NCBI GenBank assembly: GCA_039931555.1
Contig: JBDTRP010000113.1
Coordinates: forward strand, 1-14,106
Source: JAENVT01 sp039931555
GTDB lineage: Bacteria > Actinomycetota > Acidimicrobiia > Acidimicrobiales > Ilumatobacteraceae
DNA: 14,106 bases
Direction: 5' to 3'
Of the stretch, positions 6,099 to 14,051 are shown piece after piece. Within the stretch, counting starts at the first letter, position 1; each line of letters opens with the position of its first letter. Under the pieces are notes generated by a model. It was not told where the DNA came from. It saw only the letters and a list, made by a program, of their open reading frames with translations, and ran no database searches. The translations under genes and the position numbers were made by a program.

Positions 6099-7091
6099 GT
6101 GCGGGCATTCGACGAGCTGAGCGAGCAAGGACGCATCGGGCGACTTCGGCTGTTGGCGAGCGACTCGTTGCGCGAAGACTTCGACATCGATGCGCTGCGC
6201 GTCTCGCTGTTGGCATCGCATTCCTTCAACACGTTGTTCCGAGCGGATCTCGTCGCGGGCCCGTCGCTGGCCGTGCGCGTCGGCGAGGTGCGGATACACG
6301 CCGACGGGGTCGAGGAGGTCGAGGCAGCATGGCTCGACGCCCTGCACGCCGACACCGAGATCCGGGCGCCCAGGCTGTTCGCAGACCGGCACGGTCGACA
6401 CGTGACCGCCAGACATCAAGCCGGTGTGCCCGGCCGGCGCTACTGCTCGGTGATGACATGGGTACCCGGACGAAGGGTGCGTGAGCGCTTCGACCATCTC
6501 ACGTCGCAGCGGATGGGAGTGCTGTTGGCGAACATCCACGATCACGCCGCGTCATACCGGCCACCTGTCGTGCCAGCGGGCATCCACGCCGATCGGGTTG
6601 TCTACTTCGCCGACACATCTCGATTGGGCGAGTACGAGTCGGAGTACGGCTCGATGTTCGTCGAGGCCGTCGATCGCGTGCACCGGCATCTCGATGCGTT
6701 GTGGGCCGCGCCGCCACATCGGCCACATCTCCTGCACGGCGACTTCGGTCCGCAGAACGTGATGCGTTGGAGATCGCTGTTGGCGCCGATCGACTTCCAG
6801 GATCTGCAGTTCGGATTCGACGTGCAGGATGTCGGCATCACCGTCGCCGATCTGCGCAGGGTGTACGACGACGAAGCGCTCGTCGACGCCCTCGTCGCCG
6901 GGTACGAGTCGGTGCGACGATGGCCGCTGACCGACCAGTCGCTGGCGCGAGCACTCGATGCGGCGCGGAGCCTGAACGTGATCAACCTCGGCCTCAACCT
7001 GCGACGACCGGGACTCGCGGAGTTCATCGATCGCCATGCGCAGCGCGTCGCCGGGTGGATGGGCTTGTCGCCACGGGCGACTTTGATCTAA
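6099..7091 (+). CDS. Aminoglycoside phosphotransferase/choline kinase-fold kinase
   Basis: The frame is open far upstream (from 5280), but that extension overlaps the cap-like gene in another frame. The GTG at 6099, 23 nt after the cap gene, gives a 330-residue protein with family resemblance throughout. SHSFNTLFRADLVAGPSLAVRV (40-61) matches the nucleotide-binding beta strands, with an Arg (Arg60) where a Lys is more common. The catalytic loop HLLHGDFGPQNVM (210-222) gives His213, Asp215 and Asn220. IDFQDLQFGFDVQDVG (231-246) supplies the metal-binding Asp232. APH-fold kinases phosphorylate small molecules such as sugars, choline, amino alcohols or antibiotics. Nothing in the sequence fixes the substrate, and resistance should not be assumed. 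Its neighbour, a cap-only protein of maltokinase type, makes a split sugar-kinase-like pair conceivable. Confidence 0.75.
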   Translation: MRAFDELSEQGRIGRLRLLASDSLREDFDIDALRVSLLASHSFNTLFRADLVAGPSLAVRVGEVRIHADGVEEVEAAWLDALHADTEIRAPRLFADRHGRHVTARHQAGVPGRRYCSVMTWVPGRRVRERFDHLTSQRMGVLLANIHDHAASYRPPVVPAGIHADRVVYFADTSRLGEYESEYGSMFVEAVDRVHRHLDALWAAPPHRPHLLHGDFGPQNVMRWRSLLAPIDFQDLQFGFDVQDVGITVADLRRVYDDEALVDALVAGYESVRRWPLTDQSLARALDAARSLNVINLGLNLRRPGLAEFIDRHAQRVAGWMGLSPRATLI

Positions 7092-7100
7092 ACCTCGAAC

Positions 7101-9056
7101 GTGGCCACAACACCCGACCTGCTGTGGGCTCCGACGCCCGAATCGATCGCCGACACGAACGTCGGCCAATTCGTCGCCTGGCTCCACGATGAAGGCAAAG
7201 GCACCTTCGATTCGTACGACGCGCTGTGGCGGTGGTCCGTCGACGACACCGCCGGATTCTGGGCTGCCATCTGGGAGTTCTTCGATGTGCGGGCCAGCGT
7301 GCCGTACTCGCAGGTGCTCGACCACGCAACGATGCCCGGCACCAAGTGGTTCATCGGGGCACGGCTGAACTACGCCGAGCACATCTTGCGCCACGGCGGC
7401 GGCACGCCGGCGATCATCGGCCACTCGCAGACCCGGGCTGCTTCGACGCTGACGTGGGATCAGCTGACCGACCAGGTCGGTCGGGCCCGAGCAGGGCTGC
7501 AGCGACTCGGGGTCGGCAAAGGCGATCGGGTGGCCGCCTACCTGCCGAACGTTCCCGAGACCATCGTCGCCTTCCTGGCAACCGCCACCCTGGGCGCGGC
7601 GTGGACGAGCTGCGCACCGGAGTTCGGCGTCCAGGCGGTGCTCGACCGGTTCGGGCAGATCGACCCCATGGTGCTGCTGGTCGTCGATGGATACATGTAC
7701 GGGAGTCGGGAGATCGATCGCCGTTCCGAGGTCGAGGCGATTCGCGCCGGCCTGCCGAGCCTGCGCGCCACCGTGGCCCTGCAGTACCTCCGCGACGAAG
7801 TCGTAGTCGGGGCCATCTCATGGCACGAACTGATTGCCGAGCCCGGTCCGGTCGAGTTCGAGCAGGTCGCCGCAGATCATCCGTTGTACGTGCTGTATTC
7901 GTCCGGCACGACCGGTATGCCGAAGCCGATCGTCCACGGCCACGGTGGCATCCTGCTCGAGCATCTCAAGGTGCTCGGCCTGCACGCTGACCTCGGGCCG
8001 ACCGACCGGTTCTTCTGGTTCACCACCACCGGATGGATGATGTGGAACTACCTGGTCAGTGGGCTGCTGACCGGGGCGACGATCGTCACCTTCGACGGTG
8101 ACCCGGCGGCCCCGGCACTCGACACGTTGTGGGGTCTCGCGGCGCACGCCGAGATCACCTGGTTCGGTGCCAGCGCGCCGTACTACATGGCCTGCCGCAA
8201 GGCCGGATTGCAACCGAGCGAGATGCACGACCTGTCACGCGTCCGTGCAGTCGGGTCGACCGGTGCGCCCCTGCCGGCCGATGGGTTCCACTGGGTTTAC
8301 GACAACGTCGGCAACGATGTGATGTTGTCGTCGATCAGCGGGGGCACCGACATCTGCTCGGCCTTCGTCGGCGGATGCCCGATGGTGCCGGTGATCGCCG
8401 GTGAGATCTCGTGCCGATACCTCGGTGCGGCGGTAGAGGCCTTCGATGAAACCGGACGTTCCGTCATCGGCGAACAGGGCGAGTTGGTGATCACCAAGCC
8501 GATGCCGTCCATGCCCATCGGCTTCTGGGGCGACGCCGACGGCTCACGGTATCGCGCTGCGTACTTCGAGTCCTACCCCGGCATGTGGCGTCACGGCGAC
8601 TGGATCACGCTCGACGACCATGGCAGCTGTGTGATCACCGGACGCAGCGACGCCACGCTGAACCGCGGCGGGGTCCGCATCGGCACCAGCGAGATCTACC
8701 GCGTCGTCGAGTCGATCGACGGGGTCAGCGACAGCTTGATCGTGCACCTCGAAGACTCCGAAGGCGGCGGAGCCGGAGCATTGGTGCTGTTCGTCGCGGT
8801 GGCCGACGGCGTACATGTCGACAGCGTCACGGCTCTCATCAAGCAGGCCCTGCGCGCCGACCTCTCGCCGCGCCACGTACCCGACGAGATCCACGCCCTG
8901 CCGTCGATCCCCACCACCTTGTCGGGCAAGAAGCTGGAGCTCCCGGTGAAGAAGATCCTCCGCGGCGCCGACCCTGATTCGGTCGCCAGTCGCGGAGCGC
9001 TGAAGAACCCCGAATCCCTCGATGCCGTCGCCGAGGTCGCCCGCAACCGACCCTGA
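7101..9056 (+). CDS. aacS: Acetoacetyl-CoA synthetase (acetoacetate--CoA ligase)
   Basis: This 651-residue adenylate-forming enzyme converts acetoacetate, ATP and CoA to acetoacetyl-CoA. The N-terminal part (LLWAPTPE, residues 7-14; ALWRWSVDD, 41-49; GTKWFIGARLNYAEHIL, 80-96) is typical of AacS rather than acetyl-CoA synthetase. Core motifs are YSSGTTGMPKPIVHG (266-280, ATP loop), TTTGWMMWNYLVSGLL (308-323), SISGGTDICSAF (411-422), MWRHGDWI (495-502) and GRSDATLNRGGVRIGTSEIYR (514-534). The C-terminal TLSGKKLELPVKKIL (606-620) carries the probable catalytic Lys610. It starts with GTG 9 nt after the kinase stop; no clear Shine-Dalgarno is visible, so it may depend on read-through from upstream. 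It could recycle acetoacetate released by an FAH-type step, and the thiolase on the other strand could split the product into acetyl-CoA. That link is inference. Confidence 0.9.
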   Translation: MATTPDLLWAPTPESIADTNVGQFVAWLHDEGKGTFDSYDALWRWSVDDTAGFWAAIWEFFDVRASVPYSQVLDHATMPGTKWFIGARLNYAEHILRHGGGTPAIIGHSQTRAASTLTWDQLTDQVGRARAGLQRLGVGKGDRVAAYLPNVPETIVAFLATATLGAAWTSCAPEFGVQAVLDRFGQIDPMVLLVVDGYMYGSREIDRRSEVEAIRAGLPSLRATVALQYLRDEVVVGAISWHELIAEPGPVEFEQVAADHPLYVLYSSGTTGMPKPIVHGHGGILLEHLKVLGLHADLGPTDRFFWFTTTGWMMWNYLVSGLLTGATIVTFDGDPAAPALDTLWGLAAHAEITWFGASAPYYMACRKAGLQPSEMHDLSRVRAVGSTGAPLPADGFHWVYDNVGNDVMLSSISGGTDICSAFVGGCPMVPVIAGEISCRYLGAAVEAFDETGRSVIGEQGELVITKPMPSMPIGFWGDADGSRYRAAYFESYPGMWRHGDWITLDDHGSCVITGRSDATLNRGGVRIGTSEIYRVVESIDGVSDSLIVHLEDSEGGGAGALVLFVAVADGVHVDSVTALIKQALRADLSPRHVPDEIHALPSIPTTLSGKKLELPVKKILRGADPDSVASRGALKNPESLDAVAEVARNRP

Positions 9057-9090
9057 ACGACTGTAGGTGCGGAGAGGCGAACCCGCTGGG

Positions 9091-9123
9091 GTGAGGCGGC
9101 ACGACGAAGTCGTGCTGGCTCAC
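9091..9123. terminator. Long imperfect hairpin between convergent genes, probable bidirectional terminator
   Basis: GTGAG (9091-9095) pairs with CTCAC (9119-9123). Inside them GCACGAC (9099-9105) pairs with GTCGTGC (9109-9115) around a GAA loop. The two stems are separated by a 3x3 internal loop that includes one C-G pair and one G-U wobble. It lies in the 84-nt gap where the AacS gene and the thiolase gene converge. There is no U-tract, as is common in GC-rich actinobacteria. Confidence 0.6.
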
Positions 9124-9140
9124 ATACTCCACAAGGGTGA

Positions 9141-10328
9141 TCAGGTGAGGTTTTCGATGACGATGGCGATGCCTTGGCCGACGCCGATGCACATCGCTGC
9201 CAGGCCATAGCGGCCGCCGGTACGGCGCAGATGGTGGGCCAGCGTGGTCACGATCCGCACACCCGAGCAACCGAGCGGATGACCGATGGCGATGGCGCCG
9301 CCTTGCTGGTTGACGATCGACGGGTCGAGGTCGGGCCACTCGCGCAGGCAGGCCAGCGACTGCGCGGCGAACGCTTCGTTCAACTCCACGGCCGACAGAT
9401 CCCCCCAGCCGATGCCGGCGCGGCCGAGCGCGTCACGCGCCGCCTCGACCGGGCCGATGCCGTAGAGGTGCGGGTCGACGCCACTGGTCGCTCTGCTGAC
9501 GACGCGGGCCATCGGTGTCGACTTCGACAACTCCAAGCCGCGCGACGACATGACCAACATGGCGGCTGCGCCGTCGTTCATCGGCGAGGCGTTGCCCGCA
9601 GTCACGGACCCGCCCTGCCTGAACACCGGCTTCAACTTGCCCAGCGTCTCCATCGACGAGTCGGGGCGGATGCACTCGTCGCGCTCCAATGGTGCGTCGG
9701 GCACCTGCACGGTCTCGGCGCCGAAGTGTCCGGCTGCCCACGCAGCCGCGGCCCGATGGTGCGAACCCATGGCGAAGGCATCCTGCTCGTCACGCGAGAT
9801 CGAGTACTTGTCGGCCAGCACCTCGGCACCCTCACCCAGCGAAATCGTCCATTCGCCGGGCATGTTCGGGTTGGCCATCCGCCAGCCGAGCGCCGAATTC
9901 CACATCTGCTCGTGGGTGGTCGGGTAGCCCTTCGACGGCTTGAGCACCACCCAAGGGGCACGGGTCATGCTCTCGACGCCGCAGGCGATGGTGATGTCGG
10001 CGTCGCCGACGGCGACCGTACGAGACGCTCCGAAGATGGCCTCGATGCCGCTACCGCACAGCCGGTTGACGGTTGCCGCGGGAATCGTGGTGGGCAGCCC
10101 GGCCAGCAGCAAGGCCATTCGGCCGACGTTGCGGTTGTCTTCGCCGGCGCCGTTGGCGTCGCCGGCATAGACCTCGTCGATCGAGGCCGGGTCGAGCGAT
10201 GGCGAACGCTCGACGATGGTCCGTACGACACCGGCCAGGAGGTCGTCCGGCCGAACTCCGGCAAGCGCTCCGCCGAGACGGCCGAGCGGCGTGCGGACAG
10301 CATCGACGATGAATGCTTCTGTGGTCAT
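9141..10328 (-). CDS. pcaF: Beta-ketoadipyl-CoA thiolase (acetyl-CoA acyltransferase)
   Basis: This 395-residue thiolase has all catalytic residues: Cys91 in VNRLCGSGIEA, NEAF (317-320), His350 in GGAIAIGHPLGCSG, and Cys380 in MCIGVGQG. The stretch GEDNRNVGRMALLLAGLP (62-79) is a hallmark of 3-oxoadipyl-CoA thiolases of the PcaF type. The enzyme splits 3-oxoadipyl-CoA with CoA into succinyl-CoA and acetyl-CoA, the last step of the pathway. It is the last gene of the minus-strand operon. The ATG overlaps the stop of maleylacetate reductase (ATGA) and has AAGGAG 8 nt upstream. The place after CoA-transferase and maleylacetate reductase supports the 3-oxoadipyl-CoA role; activity on acetoacetyl-CoA is also possible. 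Confidence 0.9.
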   Translation of the reverse strand: MTTEAFIVDAVRTPLGRLGGALAGVRPDDLLAGVVRTIVERSPSLDPASIDEVYAGDANGAGEDNRNVGRMALLLAGLPTTIPAATVNRLCGSGIEAIFGASRTVAVGDADITIACGVESMTRAPWVVLKPSKGYPTTHEQMWNSALGWRMANPNMPGEWTISLGEGAEVLADKYSISRDEQDAFAMGSHHRAAAAWAAGHFGAETVQVPDAPLERDECIRPDSSMETLGKLKPVFRQGGSVTAGNASPMNDGAAAMLVMSSRGLELSKSTPMARVVSRATSGVDPHLYGIGPVEAARDALGRAGIGWGDLSAVELNEAFAAQSLACLREWPDLDPSIVNQQGGAIAIGHPLGCSGVRIVTTLAHHLRRTGGRYGLAAMCIGVGQGIAIVIENLT

Positions 10329-11401
10329 GGTCGAACTCCTTCGTACGCACGCTCCAAGATGCCGAGCAGGTCTGCCTCGGTCACTGGACGCGGGTTGACC
10401 GTGATCTCTTCGGCCGCGGCATGCGCCGCGCCGGGCAGATCGTCACGCTGCACCAGGCCGTCGTGGCCGTGGAGATCGGCCAAGCGCGTCGGCACGTTGC
10501 TCGCCGTAGCCAGATCCCACAACGCACCGGCCGGATCTCGACCGGGCACACCCAAGGCTTCGGCGAGACGAGCCATGCCCGTCGGCAACGCCGGGGCATT
10601 GAACGCAACCGCGTGCGGCAGGATCACCGAGTGCGTATCGGCGTGCACCAGGTTGAACCGGCCGCCCAGGACATGGCACAACTTGTGGTGCAACCCCGTC
10701 GATGTGGTGCCGAGCGCGACGCCCGAGAGATACGCCCCGTACAAGAGCCGGCCGCGGGCTTCCACATCGCCGGGGTTGGCCATCACGGTCGGTAGCGACT
10801 CGTTGATGGCGCGCACACCCTCGAGCGCAAGTGCCAACGTGATCGGGTTGTTGCCGGGTGCGTACAGCGCCTCGACGGAATGGGCGAGCGCGTTGAACGC
10901 CGATGGTCCGGTGACCTGCGAGGGCAAGCCGAGGGTGAGCTCAGGATCGTAGACAACCGTCTTCGGTTGCACGATTGGGTTCTTGCCGGTCTGCTTGTGA
11001 CGGCCGCCGGTCAGCCCGTAGATCTGGGTCTGCTCGCTGCCGGCGTACGTGGTCGGCACCGCCACGATCGGCACCGAGTGGCTCAACGCGATCGCCTTGG
11101 CCAGCCCCGTGGACGAACCACCACCGATGCACACGACACAGTCGATGTTCGACTCACTGGCCGCTGACCTGGCCCGCTCGGCGAGCTCGACCGGCACGTG
11201 TTGGGCCACCTCGTCCCACGGCACCGCCAACCTGGCACCGAGCTGCCGTGCGACGGAGGCAGCAGGCGCGGTTGCGGCCCAATCGGAGATCAACATCACA
11301 CGTTGCCCTCCGAGCCGCTCCACCTCGGCGCCCACTTCGGCAAGCCGGCCGGCACCGAACACGATACGCGCCGGCAGCTGGTCGTAGGTGAACGGATTCA
11401 T
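10325..11401 (-). CDS. Maleylacetate reductase (iron-containing alcohol dehydrogenase family)
   Basis: This 358-residue protein starts at an ATG overlapping the stop of the CoA-transferase B gene. It has the NAD(P)-binding motif IGGGSSTGLAKAIAL (92-106) and VPTTYAGSEQTQIYG (115-129), which in maleylacetate reductases reads YAGSE with a polar residue next. Further family segments are VVYDPELTLGLP (149-160), NALAHSVEALYAP (170-182), GLHHKLCHVLGGRFNLVHADTHSVILPH (236-263). Histidines 174, 238, 239, 243, 253 and 257 cover the metal and active-site positions. The enzyme reduces maleylacetate to 3-oxoadipate with NADH or NADPH. Equivalent genes are called pnpF, macA or tfdF in other organisms. Context is decisive: a hydroquinone dioxygenase upstream and 3-oxoadipate CoA-transferase and thiolase on each side. 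Confidence 0.9.
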   Translation of the reverse strand: MNPFTYDQLPARIVFGAGRLAEVGAEVERLGGQRVMLISDWAATAPAASVARQLGARLAVPWDEVAQHVPVELAERARSAASESNIDCVVCIGGGSSTGLAKAIALSHSVPIVAVPTTYAGSEQTQIYGLTGGRHKQTGKNPIVQPKTVVYDPELTLGLPSQVTGPSAFNALAHSVEALYAPGNNPITLALALEGVRAINESLPTVMANPGDVEARGRLLYGAYLSGVALGTTSTGLHHKLCHVLGGRFNLVHADTHSVILPHAVAFNAPALPTGMARLAEALGVPGRDPAGALWDLATASNVPTRLADLHGHDGLVQRDDLPGAAHAAAEEITVNPRPVTEADLLGILERAYEGVRP

Positions 11402-12159
11402 GCCGCCTGCAGGGCGCGCAAGGTGTCGAGCTCGATCTCGGTCGGCTCGGCGGTCGTCGGCACGTCGTGGGCGAAGCGCAGGTGCCAGCCGGTGGCAGCG
11501 ACGACCTGTTCGCGAGTGATACCGGGGTGCAGTGCGACCACGATCAACTCACAGGTGTCGGGATCCGGCTCCATCACGGCGAGATCGGTGATGACCCACT
11601 TCGGTCCGCCGCCGCGCAGGCCGAACCGCTCGCGGTCACCCTTGCCGTCGCCGTAGCCGATCGATGTGCGGAAGTCGCAGCGATCGACGAACGCGCGAGC
11701 CGATTGGCGCATGATGACCATCACCGAGCCGGCGGATGCGGCGATCTCGGGGGCGCCGCCGGCACCAGGGAGACGGGTTTTGGGTGACTCGTACGAGCCG
11801 ATCACCGTCGAGTTGATGTTGGCGAACTTGTCGAGCTGGGCCCCACTGAGGAAGCCGATGTCGATGCGCCCGGCCTGCAACCAGTAGGCGAAGATCTCGG
11901 GAACGCTGACAACCGCGTCGCTGGTCTCGGCAAGCTCACCATCGCCGATCGACAGCGGCAACCGAGTCGGCTTGCTGTCGATGCAACCTGACTCGTAGAT
12001 CAGGACCGGCTCGATCGGGTACAGCCGCCGGGCCAGGTTGGCAGCAGTGGACGGCAGGCCGATGCCCACGAAGCACTGTCGCTTTCCCGCCGCTGCAAGT
12101 GCGCCGAGTTGGCGAGCGGCGTTGACGATCATCAGTTCGTCGGTCGTGTACTCGGCCAT
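11398..12159 (-). CDS. CoA-transferase family I, subunit B (probable 3-oxoadipate CoA-transferase)
   Basis: With the ATG at 12159, which overlaps the subunit A stop as TGATG, the protein has 253 residues. An in-frame ATG at 12180 would add seven residues inside the A gene and is less likely. The family segment FVGIGLPSTAANLARRLY (30-47) is followed by LIYESGCID (53-61). Glu56 in YESG matches the catalytic Glu that forms the enzyme-CoA thioester in glutaconate-type CoA-transferases. FANINSTVIGSYESPKTRLPGAGGAPEIA (112-140) holds the usual glycine-rich segment. Together with subunit A it should transfer CoA from succinyl-CoA to 3-oxoadipate. The size and motifs are closer to the GctAB type than to classic short PcaIJ, so the substrate rests on context. 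Related proteins include IpdAB, which act as ring hydrolases and lack this Glu; its presence here favours a true transferase. Confidence 0.82.
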   Translation of the reverse strand: MAEYTTDELMIVNAARQLGALAAAGKRQCFVGIGLPSTAANLARRLYPIEPVLIYESGCIDSKPTRLPLSIGDGELAETSDAVVSVPEIFAYWLQAGRIDIGFLSGAQLDKFANINSTVIGSYESPKTRLPGAGGAPEIAASAGSVMVIMRQSARAFVDRCDFRTSIGYGDGKGDRERFGLRGGGPKWVITDLAVMEPDPDTCELIVVALHPGITREQVVAATGWHLRFAHDVPTTAEPTEIELDTLRALQAA

Positions 12160-12995
12160 CAGATTCCCACGCTCTCGCAATACTCGGCGAAGTCGGCCGT
12201 GCCCTTCACGTGCTTGTCGATCCAGGCAATGAAGGCATCACGATCCTTCGAGATGGAATCCCAGGCTTTGTAGAAGGCGTTGTCACGAGTGGAGAATCCC
12301 ATCGCAAAGCTCGGGTGCGCGCCACCGGCAACATGACACACCGCAGTGACGACCCACGATGGCAGCACAACTGCGCCGGGGACCTCGGGCAGTTCGTCGA
12401 CGATCTCCTCGACCGTCACGATCGACCGCTGAGAAGCGAGGACGGCCTCCTTCTGCACCCCGAGCAGACCCCAGATCTGCACGTTGCCGGCGCGATCAGC
12501 GCGCTGAGCGTGGATGATGCCGACATCGGGATTGATCGCCGGGACCGCGGCCAACACTTCGCCCGTGAACGGGCACTCGACCGTCTTGATGGTGCTGGTG
12601 TACTTCGGCAGGTCGGTGCCGATGTAACCGCGCAGGATGCCGAAGGGCAGGCCCGCGGCGCCGGCGGCGTAGCGCGTTGCCATGCCGGCGTGGCTGTGCT
12701 CCTCGATCTCGAGCGGGTGCGGCCATTGGCTCTCGACCGCGTCGCGAAAGCGCTGCAACGAACCGACACCGGGATTGCCGCCCCACGAAAAGGTCAGTCG
12801 AGTCACGCATCCGGAACCGATCAACTGGTCGTAGGCGATGTCGGGCGTCATCCGCACGAGGTGCAAGTTGCGACGGCCTTGGCGAATGATCTCGTGCGCT
12901 GCCGCATGCGGAATGAGATGGGTGAAGCCCTCGAGCGCCAACGTGTCGCCGTCGTGCACGTGCTCGGCGACGGCCTCCTGCAAGGTGACGATCAT
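12159..12995 (-). CDS. CoA-transferase family I, subunit A (probable 3-oxoadipate CoA-transferase)
   Basis: The chosen ATG at 12995 gives 278 residues. It overlaps the stop of the small ORF upstream as ATGA (12992-12995). A GTG at 13007 would add only VVSA and lies inside that ORF, so it is less likely. Family segments: VHDGDTLALEGFTHLIPHAAAHEIIRQG (13-40), VRMTPDIAYDQLIGSG (47-62), SWGGNPGVGSLQRFRDAV (70-87), EEHSHAGMATRYAAGAAGLPFG (98-119), RGYIGTDLPKY (122-132) and AQRADRAGNVQIWG (about 163-176). This is the alpha-type chain of GctA/PcaI-like CoA-transferases. It pairs with the next gene, whose start overlaps its stop. The usual donor in this pathway is succinyl-CoA. The substrate is inferred from the operon. 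Confidence 0.82.
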   Translation of the reverse strand: MIVTLQEAVAEHVHDGDTLALEGFTHLIPHAAAHEIIRQGRRNLHLVRMTPDIAYDQLIGSGCVTRLTFSWGGNPGVGSLQRFRDAVESQWPHPLEIEEHSHAGMATRYAAGAAGLPFGILRGYIGTDLPKYTSTIKTVECPFTGEVLAAVPAINPDVGIIHAQRADRAGNVQIWGLLGVQKEAVLASQRSIVTVEEIVDELPEVPGAVVLPSWVVTAVCHVAGGAHPSFAMGFSTRDNAFYKAWDSISKDRDAFIAWIDKHVKGTADFAEYCESVGI

Positions 12996-13060
12996 CGCGG
13001 ATACCACGGTGGGATCTGAGCGTCGACGAACTCGCCGCCGATGAACAGCTTGTTCTGCAT
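12992..13060 (-). pseudogene. 22-codon remnant resembling an aldehyde dehydrogenase N-terminus (probable deletion scar)
   Basis: Directly after the dioxygenase, with its stop and this start overlapping as TGATG (13062-13058), an ORF reads MQNKLFIGGEFVDA followed by eight more residues (ending WYPR) and a TGA. That TGA overlaps the ATG of CoA-transferase A. K-L-F-I-G-G-E-F-V-D-A is the usual opening of NAD-dependent aldehyde dehydrogenases. In hydroquinone operons such as pnpCDEF, 4-hydroxymuconic semialdehyde dehydrogenase is encoded right after the dioxygenase. The simplest reading is that about 480 residues of this gene were deleted, leaving the first 14 or so codons joined to the leader of the CoA-transferase gene. 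It may still matter by coupling translation of its neighbours. A genuine small peptide or an assembly collapse is the alternative. Confidence 0.6.
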
Positions 13061-14034
13061 CAGAAATCGACGGGGTACACGCTCGCCTTGCCGGTGCGGA
13101 TCATCTCCGGCAACTCGGGCGAGGCGTTCTCCCACACCAACAGCATCGAGCGCTTGGCGCTGTAGCCCTGGTGGCGGATGTCGCCGGGCATTGCCGCGAC
13201 GTCGCCGGCCCTCATCGTGACCTTGCTGCGTGGGGCCCCGCTGTCGCGATCCTGAACATCCCAGACGATCTCATCGCTGAGCTGCACGAACCACTCGACA
13301 CGGTCGTTGCCATGGAAGACCGGGAGCATGTACTCCTCGCTGGTCGGGCAGTAGAGGCTGGCCTTGCAGACGCTCACGACGCTGGGGTTCCACGTGACAT
13401 CACTGCGGCTGATGTATTTGTACAGGTTGTACGCGGCGACCTCGTCCTCGAAGCCGGGCTCGGCGTACACCTCGGGCTCGTCCTGCGGCACGTCGGCGAA
13501 CATGCGGTTGACCGGGTGAGTCTCGTCGGTGCGGATCTTCTCGTCGCCAGGCACGCTGACCATGCGATTGGCAGCAACGCGACGACGGGTGATGGCCTCG
13601 GTGTTGTTGCCGTTCTTGACGCCGAACGGCTTGTCGGTCTCGGCCGGGCTGGCGAACGGGTCGAACGAGGCGTTGGTCCAGTCGTCGAGCATCGCCTTGA
13701 AGGTGTCGCGGATGAGCGGGGTCTCGAAGTTCTCGGTGTGGTCGAGCTCGGCCTTGCGGTAGGCATCGTTGAAGCGGCCGGCGAACATGTCGACGGTGCC
13801 GTAGTGGTTGACGGTGCCGAAGACGCTGTCGAAGTTGACGGTGCCGTAGAAGAAGTCCCAGGCGACATCGCGCTGCAACGCCCGAAGGAACACGTCGGCG
13901 CTCAGCACGTGCTTGCCCGTCGGCCACGTGAGGTGGACGAAGTACTCGTCGCGGGAGAAGTGGAAGGCGCCCAGGCTGAACTCGCGATAGCCCTGTGCGT
14001 TGGGGTCGGTCGATTGCACGTCGGTCATGGTCAT
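13060..14034 (-). CDS. pnpD: Hydroquinone 1,2-dioxygenase, large (catalytic) subunit
   Basis: This 324-residue cupin protein opens hydroquinone with O2 to 4-hydroxymuconic semialdehyde, as one chain of a two-subunit Fe(II) enzyme (PnpCD or HapCD). The ligand set reported for PnpD of Pseudomonas WBC-3, as I recall it, is His256, Asn258, Glu262 and His303. Here His241, Asn243 and Glu247 (LPVFHGNDRVEWF) and His288 (GDIRHQGYS) match at a constant offset of 15. Other segments include FHFSRDEYFVHLTWPTGKHV (24-43), RDVAWDFFYGTVNFD (55-69), GTVNHYGTVDMFAGRFNDAY (73-92), SRSDVTWNPSVVSV (209-222) and MRAGDVAAMPGDIRHQGYS (274-292). The ATG at 14034 has AGAAGGA 7 nt upstream. The small-subunit gene ends 17 nt earlier. 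The product needs a dehydrogenase to become maleylacetate; only its apparent scar follows. Confidence 0.9.
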   Translation of the reverse strand: MTMTDVQSTDPNAQGYREFSLGAFHFSRDEYFVHLTWPTGKHVLSADVFLRALQRDVAWDFFYGTVNFDSVFGTVNHYGTVDMFAGRFNDAYRKAELDHTENFETPLIRDTFKAMLDDWTNASFDPFASPAETDKPFGVKNGNNTEAITRRRVAANRMVSVPGDEKIRTDETHPVNRMFADVPQDEPEVYAEPGFEDEVAAYNLYKYISRSDVTWNPSVVSVCKASLYCPTSEEYMLPVFHGNDRVEWFVQLSDEIVWDVQDRDSGAPRSKVTMRAGDVAAMPGDIRHQGYSAKRSMLLVWENASPELPEMIRTGKASVYPVDF

Positions 14035-14041
14035 GTCGGTG

Positions 14042-14048
14042 TCCTTCT
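14042..14048 (-). promoter_or_regulatory. Ribosome binding site of the dioxygenase large subunit
   Basis: On the minus strand AGAAGGA lies 7 nt before the ATG at 14034. It supports that ATG over the second one at 14028. Confidence 0.65.
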
Positions 14049-14051
14049 TGG

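Noticed and set aside
9174..10952. 592-residue open frame on the plus strand
   Set aside because: It is antisense to the thiolase and maleylacetate reductase, both with full catalytic motifs. Its composition is that of a shadow frame.
12996..13007. GTG start for CoA-transferase A at 13007
   Set aside because: It adds only four residues, and the ATG at 12995 overlaps the upstream stop as ATGA, like the other junctions in this operon.
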